64,000 nt of DNA, taken from assembly GCF_002995495.1 (NCBI RefSeq), contig NZ_PVZV01000006.1, forward strand, positions 1 through 64,000, in the 5' to 3' direction. Source of the stretch: Actinocorallia populi. Its GTDB lineage: Bacteria; Actinomycetota; Actinomycetes; Streptosporangiales; Streptosporangiaceae. Below the pieces are notes generated by a model that was given only the letters and a program-made list of their open reading frames with translations, was not told the origin of the DNA and made no database searches. Every line of letters begins with the position of its first letter. Position 1 is the first letter of the stretch. This document shows, in pieces, positions 59,331-64,000 of the stretch. The position numbers and the translations under genes were made by a program.

Positions 59331-59909
59331 TTGTCCACCGCCCCCCTCCGGCTGCTCACGGCCGCCGCCCTGACCGCCGGCCTCGCCGTCACCGTCGCGT
59401 CACCGGCCTCCGCCGCGCCCGGCCCCTGCGCCGTAGGCACCTGGAAGCTCACCAAGTACACGCTGAAGAGCCACATCGAAGAGGTCACCGCCAACGCCAA
59501 GGGCGGTGAGGGCACCCGGCTGACCATCACCAGGAAGTCGGCCTCCTACGACTTCTCCCGCGCCAAGAAGGTCGTCACCAGGGGCGTCGCGGAAGGCGAC
59601 CCCTACACCGTGACCGACGTCTTCAAGAAGAAGCTGGCCTTCAAGTCCACCCTCGTCGGCAAGAAGAAGACGGGCAGCCTCACCCTCAAGCCCAAGACCG
59701 CCACCGGCGCCGCGACCATCTCCAGCTTCCTCGGCGACCAGTCCACCGGCACGGCCGAGCTCGCCAAGAACTACCGCGCCGGTCTGAAAGATCCGTTCAT
59801 CCCCGACTTCGGCCAGTACACCTGCACGTCCAAGACCCTGAAGCTCGTCCTGGAGGCCGACGGCCCCCGGACCACCATCACCTCCGTCCACCACTACAGA
59901 CGCGTCTGA
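59331..59909 (+). CDS. secreted protein, unknown function
   Basis: A 192-residue protein with a signal peptide (LLTAAALTAGLAVTVA, cleavage after ASA about residue 28). The mature domain is Lys/Thr-rich and beta-strand-like (TRLTITRKSASYDFS, GSLTLKPKTATGAATI), with two cysteines (GPCAVG and YTCTSK) likely to be bridged. It recalls small lipocalin-like exported proteins but no family can be named. TTG 59331 with GGAG upstream is the start. Ends at an 11-bp hairpin. Confidence 0.7.
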   Translation: MSTAPLRLLTAAALTAGLAVTVASPASAAPGPCAVGTWKLTKYTLKSHIEEVTANAKGGEGTRLTITRKSASYDFSRAKKVVTRGVAEGDPYTVTDVFKKKLAFKSTLVGKKKTGSLTLKPKTATGAATISSFLGDQSTGTAELAKNYRAGLKDPFIPDFGQYTCTSKTLKLVLEADGPRTTITSVHHYRRV

Positions 59910-59927
59910 CCCCAGAACCCCCTGCCC

Positions 59928-59954
59928 GGAGAGACCGGCCCATCCGGTCTCTCC
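59928..59954 (+). terminator. hairpin after the secreted-protein gene
   Basis: GGAGAGACCGG and CCGGTCTCTCC pair perfectly (11 bp) around CCCAT, 18 bases after the stop. Confidence 0.8.
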
Positions 59955-60450
59955 GCTGCCGGCCCCCATCCGGCTCGCCCAAGGCGAAGCCCGCGAAACA
60001 CCGGATGAGGCTCTTCTGGCCTGGCATCCGGCATCATTACCTGATCTACGACGTGAAGTCCTTGGGTCGAAGCGGCACAGAACACGACATGCGTACGGTC
60101 ATGAGCGCGATCCTGAAGGACGCCAAAGGCGAGTTGGGGGAGGAAGGGCTGCGCCGCTGCGTCCACGACATGCTCAGCCCGGAAGTCCTTGTTCACCCGT
60201 CGGTGGAGTTGCCGCCGTACGTCGGTTACGGACCGGTATTGATCCTTTGTTGCATATAGATAAGGTTGTCTTGCTGTCGGGCGGAAGCCGGTTCATCGAG
60301 GCGGCGTCTCGGGATCGTGGCGGGGCGCGTATTCCCACCGCAGGGGAGCCGACCCTGCGCAGGCGGTGCTGATCGGCGACGAGCGCGCCCAGATGGTGCG
60401 GACCGCGGCCCGGGAGCAAGGGCAGGACGGACGAGACGAGGCGGTCGCGG
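59955..60450. other. 496-bp region without a supported gene
   Basis: A plus-strand frame from 60005 (84 codons, ending VLILCCI) and a minus-strand frame 59894-60196 overlap here. Neither has a ribosome-binding site or recognisable domain. An AT-richer island at 60230-60275 (TTGCATATAGATAAGG) may be the promoter of the fusion gene at 60451. Confidence 0.5.
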
Positions 60451-62598
60451 ATGAACGTCGGAACAGCGGACGGGCGGGAGTACCGGCCCCTGGTGCTCGA
60501 TCCGGCTCAGGACGGTGACGCCGCGGTGCTCGAGGGCCTGCGCTCGCGGGGGGACGTCGCGTTCCTCGATCTGCGGGAGCCGATCCGGGCCGAGCTGGCG
60601 GACATCCTCGACCTCCCGGACACCGGTGAGGGGCCGGAGTGCGACCGGTGGGTGCACTATCCGTGGTTGCGCCGCGCCGTGGGGCTGCCGGGTCCGCGCA
60701 CCATGCGCCTGGTCCGGCTCGACCGCAACCGCAACAAGCTGACCCGCGAGGAGCAGGACCGGCTCGGGTCCCTGGTCGTGGGTGTCGTCGGCCAGAGCGT
60801 CGGCCATGCCATCGCCCACACGCTCGCGCTGGAAGGCGTCTGCGCCGAGCTGCGGCTGGCCGACTTCGACAGCCTGGAGCTGGCGAACCTCAACCGCATT
60901 CCGGCCTCGGTGTTCGACATCGGCCTCAACAAAGCCGTGATCACCGCGCGGCGGATCGCCGAACTCGACCCCTACCTGCCGGTGACCGTCTACCCGATGG
61001 GCATCACGGACGAGGTGATCGACGAGTTCTTCGACGGCCTGTCGGTCGTCGTGGAGGAATGCGACTCGCTCGACGTCAAACTGGCGGTCCGCGAGGCCGC
61101 GCAGCGGTACCGGGTCCCGCTGCTGATGGAAACGAGCGACCGGGGCCTGCTGGACGTCGAACGCTACGACCTGGAGCCGGGCCGCCCGCCGTTCCACGGC
61201 ATGCTGAACGGTGCCGGCCGGGCCGACCTGCGCGGGCTGTCGACGCGGGACAAGGCGCCGTACGTCATCCGGATCCTCGACGCGCAGGGCCTGTCGACCG
61301 ACTTCGCCGCGAGCCTGGTCGAGATCGACCAGACGCTTTCGAGCTGGCCGCAGCTCGGCGGCGACGTCCAGCTCGGCGGCGCGACCGTCGCCGCCGCGGT
61401 GCGGCGCATCGGCCTGGGCCTCCCGCTGCCCTCGGGCCGGACGCGCGTCGACGTCCAGCGGTGCCTGGACGAGCTGGCACCGCCGGTCGCCGCGGCGGAA
61501 CCGGACTGGAGCGGCGTCACCGCGCCCGGACCTCCGTCCGTGGCCGACCTGTCCGCCCTGCCGGTCGCCGAAGCCGTCGCCGTCTGCGCGGGCCTGGCCC
61601 CGTCCGGGGGAAACGTCCAGCCCTGGAGCATCACGTCGGACGCCGCGGACGGGATCCGGATCGAGCTGGACCCGGCGGCCAGTACCGGCATGGACATCGG
61701 CTACCGCGGCAGTGCCGTCGCCGTCGGCGCCGCGCTGTACAACGCGCGGGTCGCCGCGGCCGCGTACGGCGTCCTCGGCGACGCCGAGATCACCGAGGCC
61801 CCGGCCAAGCTGACCGCCACCCTGCGCTGGGGCACCGGAACGGACCACGACCTGGCCCGCGACCTCCCGGGTGTGACGACCCGCCACACGAACCGGCGCC
61901 CGGGCACCGGCGCGGCACTCGACCCGGGCGTCCTGGAGTCCCTGGTGCGAGCGGCGCACCCGGCCGGCGGCACGGTCCGCGCGATCACCGAACCGGACGC
62001 GCTGGAAACCGCGGCCACCCTGCTGGCCGCCTCCGACCGGATCCGCTACCTGACCCCCGTCCTGCACGCCGAGATGTTCGCGGAACTCCGCTGGCCGCAG
62101 GACGACCTGGACAGCGGGCTCGACCTGCGCACCATGGAACTGGCACCGGACGAACTCGCCAAGCTCGCCATCGCCCGCCGCCCCGACGTGATGGCCCGGA
62201 TCCGCGCCTTCGGCGGCGGCGTCGCGCTCGGCGAATACTCCCGGGACCGGGTCCGCTCCTCCTCCGCCCTCCTGGCGGTCTGCTTCGGCTTCGAAGGCGC
62301 CGAACCCACCCTGATCGACTACGCGAAGGCCGGTGCCGCCGTCCAGCGCGTCTGGATCGAGGCCGACCGCCACGGCCTGGCCGTCCAGCCCATGTCCCCG
62401 GTCTTCCTGTACGCGAACACCCGCGACGAGATCGGCGCGGCCACCCCGGGCTTCGAAAGCGAGGTGACGGAACTTCGGGAACGTTTCCTGAAGCTGCTGA
62501 CGGTCCCCGCCACCGAGGCCGTGGCCCTGGTCCTCCGCCTCGGCCACGCCGCACCAGCCGCCACCCGCAGCATCCGCAGAGCCCGAACGCCGCGGTAG
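60451..62598 (+). CDS. ThiF/E1-like plus nitroreductase fusion (Rv1355c family)
   Basis: A 715-residue protein. Residues about 90-300 form a ThiF/E1-like Rossmann domain (VVGVVGQSVGHAIAHTLALEG, ADFDSLELANLNRI, EECDSLDVKLAVREAA). Residues about 370-690 form a nitroreductase-like flavin domain (LAPSGGNVQPWSI, TTRHTNRR, DYAKAGAAVQRVWIEA). The same pairing occurs in the Mycobacterium protein Rv1355c, of unknown function. E1-type domains adenylate a C-terminal carboxylate or peptide, and nitroreductase-like domains can oxidise azolines or reduce flavin substrates, so modification of a small peptide or carrier is conceivable. Start ATG 60451. It is monocistronic. Confidence 0.85.
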   Translation: MNVGTADGREYRPLVLDPAQDGDAAVLEGLRSRGDVAFLDLREPIRAELADILDLPDTGEGPECDRWVHYPWLRRAVGLPGPRTMRLVRLDRNRNKLTREEQDRLGSLVVGVVGQSVGHAIAHTLALEGVCAELRLADFDSLELANLNRIPASVFDIGLNKAVITARRIAELDPYLPVTVYPMGITDEVIDEFFDGLSVVVEECDSLDVKLAVREAAQRYRVPLLMETSDRGLLDVERYDLEPGRPPFHGMLNGAGRADLRGLSTRDKAPYVIRILDAQGLSTDFAASLVEIDQTLSSWPQLGGDVQLGGATVAAAVRRIGLGLPLPSGRTRVDVQRCLDELAPPVAAAEPDWSGVTAPGPPSVADLSALPVAEAVAVCAGLAPSGGNVQPWSITSDAADGIRIELDPAASTGMDIGYRGSAVAVGAALYNARVAAAAYGVLGDAEITEAPAKLTATLRWGTGTDHDLARDLPGVTTRHTNRRPGTGAALDPGVLESLVRAAHPAGGTVRAITEPDALETAATLLAASDRIRYLTPVLHAEMFAELRWPQDDLDSGLDLRTMELAPDELAKLAIARRPDVMARIRAFGGGVALGEYSRDRVRSSSALLAVCFGFEGAEPTLIDYAKAGAAVQRVWIEADRHGLAVQPMSPVFLYANTRDEIGAATPGFESEVTELRERFLKLLTVPATEAVALVLRLGHAAPAATRSIRRARTPR

Positions 62599-62674
62599 CC
62601 ACCGGACTCAGCGGACCCCAGAAGCGCCTGGTCATGCGGCCACGTCCCTCCTGTCCCTCCTGGCAGGAGAAGGC

Positions 62675-62797
62675 GTGGAGGAGCTCGATCCCGAACTCTC
62701 CGACCGGCTGTGCGGTGTGCTGACCACACTCGTCGCGCTCACCCCGGACACCGGCCGGACCGTTCGGGGAGGCTTGGTGTTCCTGGTGCGTGAGTGA
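62675..62797 (+). CDS. possible 40-residue ORF or gene remnant
   Basis: GTG 62675 follows AGGAGAAGGC. The frame reads VEELDPELSDRLCGVLTTLV and ends GRTVRGGLVFLVRE, with coding-like codon bias that continues upstream of the GTG without a better start. It could be the tail of a decayed gene. The surrounding 62599-62940 holds nothing else convincing. Confidence 0.25.
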   Translation: MEELDPELSDRLCGVLTTLVALTPDTGRTVRGGLVFLVRE

Positions 62798-62940
62798 GGC
62801 CGGGACGGCGTCAGGGGCGTGTCGCCTTCGCACCATGGACACGGGGGGCCGGTCGGGGACAGGGTGATCGGTGCAGGTTCACCAACGGGGCCGTGTTCCG
62901 CGTAGACCGGCCCCGTCCCGACCGCCAGAGAGGACCCCCC

Positions 62941-64000
62941 ATGACCGAATCCCGTAGCGCCGTCCTTCGCGACCTCACCGGTCCATATTCCATTGAGACC
63001 GTCACCATCGCCGATCCCGGTCCCGGCGAGGCGCTGGTGCGGGTGGCGGCCACCGGCATGTGCCACACCGACCAGCTCGGCCGCCTGGGCGTGTTCGGGG
63101 AGGCGTTCCTTCCCGCGATCCTCGGGCACGAGGGCGCGGGCGTCGTCGAGGCGGTCGGGCCCGGGGTCACCTCGGTCGCGCCGGGCGACCACGTCGTGCT
63201 GACCTTCGACTCCTGCGGGACGTGCCCGGCGTGCCTGACCGGAGCGCCGGCGAACTGCGCGCTGTTCGAGCTGAACAACCTCACCGGCAACCGGCCCGAC
63301 GGCAGCGGGTGCGCCACGGACGCCTCCGGCGCCCCGGTGACCAGCCGGTGGTTCGGGCAGTCGTCCTTCGGGCAGTTCACGCTCGCCACCGAACGCAACA
63401 TGGTCAAGGTCGGAAAGGACGTTCCGCTGGCGGTCCTCGGCCCGCTCGGCTGCGGGATCCAGACCGGGGCGGGCGCGGTGCTCAACACCGCGAAGCTGGC
63501 GCCCGGCCAGTCCATCGCGGTGTTCGGCACGGGCGCGGTGGGCCTGGCCGCGGTCATGGCGGCGAAGGCGTCCGGCGCGGGGGAGATCGTCGCGGTGGAC
63601 CTGAACCCCGCGCGGCGCGAGACGGCGCTGGAGCTGGGAGCCACGCGGGCCGTCGACGGGGCGGACCCGGCGCTGGCGGACGAGATCCGCGCCGGGGGTC
63701 CCGGCATGGACGTCACCTTCGACACCACCGGCGTCGCCTCGGTGATGGCCACCGCGGTGGAGGTGCTGGCCAGGCCCGGCGCGTGCATCCTCGTCGGCGC
63801 GGGCATGGACGTGCTCACCGTGCACCCGGCGTCCCTCGCCGGCAAGACCGTGACCTACGTCTACGAGGGCGACGCGGTGCCCCGGGTGTTCATCCCCCGC
63901 CTGATCGGCCTGTGGAAGCGCGGCCTGTTCCCGTTCGACCGGCTGATCAAGGAGTACCCGCTGGAGGAGATCGACCAGGCCGAGGCGGACACGAACGCCG
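62941..64000 (+). CDS. zinc-dependent alcohol dehydrogenase (aryl/benzyl type), 3' truncated by window
   Basis: 353 codons are visible; the usual length is about 365-370, so only the last residues are missing. GroES-like domain: catalytic zinc ligands in GMCHTD and GHEGAG, structural zinc cysteines in SCGTCPACLTGAPANC. NAD Rossmann motif GTGAVGLAAVMAAK about residue 195, and the aspartate in VAVDLN favours NAD. The C-terminal LIKEYPLEEIDQAEAD is typical of benzyl-alcohol/S-hydroxymethyl-type dehydrogenases. Substrate unknown. Zinc-containing enzymes like this are the housekeeping users of the metal scavenged upstream, but no regulatory link is seen. Confidence 0.92.
   Translation, partial: MTESRSAVLRDLTGPYSIETVTIADPGPGEALVRVAATGMCHTDQLGRLGVFGEAFLPAILGHEGAGVVEAVGPGVTSVAPGDHVVLTFDSCGTCPACLTGAPANCALFELNNLTGNRPDGSGCATDASGAPVTSRWFGQSSFGQFTLATERNMVKVGKDVPLAVLGPLGCGIQTGAGAVLNTAKLAPGQSIAVFGTGAVGLAAVMAAKASGAGEIVAVDLNPARRETALELGATRAVDGADPALADEIRAGGPGMDVTFDTTGVASVMATAVEVLARPGACILVGAGMDVLTVHPASLAGKTVTYVYEGDAVPRVFIPRLIGLWKRGLFPFDRLIKEYPLEEIDQAEADTNA

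Noticed and set aside
60005-60259. 84-codon plus-strand frame before the fusion gene
   Set aside because: No ribosome-binding site, no domain and an odd hydrophobic end; kept only as part of an unassigned region.
1-64000. CRISPR arrays, tRNA or rRNA genes, transposases or integrases
   Set aside because: No regularly spaced repeats, cloverleaf genes or transposase motifs were seen by eye; a tRNA could be missed without a covariance search.

Overview
The window is very GC-rich, gene-dense DNA. Genes are chained by ATGA/GTGA stop-start overlaps, and GTG/TTG starts are common. KshA, an Rv1355c-like fusion, MmyB-type regulators, a mycobacterial-type COG0523 protein and many lipoproteins all point to a soil actinomycete (Actinomycetota, for example Streptosporangiales or Streptomycetales). 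I cannot name the genus from sequence alone.

Layout. 0-5.1 kb: end of an ABC-2 permease, a lipoprotein, a TetR regulator, and a phosphonate-type importer (phnD-phnC-phnE) with a tyrosine phosphatase, possibly under a PHO box. 5.2-7.6 kb: a degenerate COG0523 GTPase (MRF-like) divergent from five cysteine-poor (C-minus) ribosomal proteins (bL33, bL31, bL28, uS14, bL32), with a Zur-type palindrome between them. 7.75-32.5 kb: a Zur-boxed NRPS-PKS cluster. The rightward operon holds carrier-Cy-A-carrier, KS-AT-KR-carrier-Cy-TE, a peptide/nickel-type importer and a double methyltransferase. The leftward operon holds a methyltransferase, carrier-Cy-carrier, a saccharopine-dehydrogenase-like reductase and another methyltransferase. 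A GliT-like flavoprotein, a type II thioesterase and a small unknown Zur-boxed gene complete it. 33.3-43.5 kb: a P1B metal ATPase with its ArsR sensor, then a siderophore-type ABC importer divergent from a paired YbtPQ/IrtAB-like ABC transporter, sharing a Fur-family palindrome.

43.6-64 kb is ordinary chromosome: an orphan PAS histidine kinase, a BtrH-like protein, a CPCC zinc-ribbon protein, a membrane-anchored Mrr-like nuclease, the BioYMN biotin importer, KshA, a YciI pair-domain protein, small secreted or membrane proteins, a class B penicillin-binding protein, an Lcp/MpaB-like oxygenase, an MmyB regulator divergent from an SDR, a ThiF-nitroreductase fusion, and a truncated zinc alcohol dehydrogenase.

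How it fits together (inference). 6.4-43.5 kb reads as a zinc-starvation island. When zinc is scarce Zur would release the spare ribosomal proteins, the ribosome-hibernation GTPase, synthesis of a yersiniabactin-like thiazoline metallophore, and two uptake routes. The synthetase is split up and has only one adenylation domain (cysteine-like code) for about five carrier domains. The starter-activating enzyme is absent, the TE follows a Cy domain with no carrier between, and one Cy domain has lost its catalytic signature. I know no described product that matches this arrangement.
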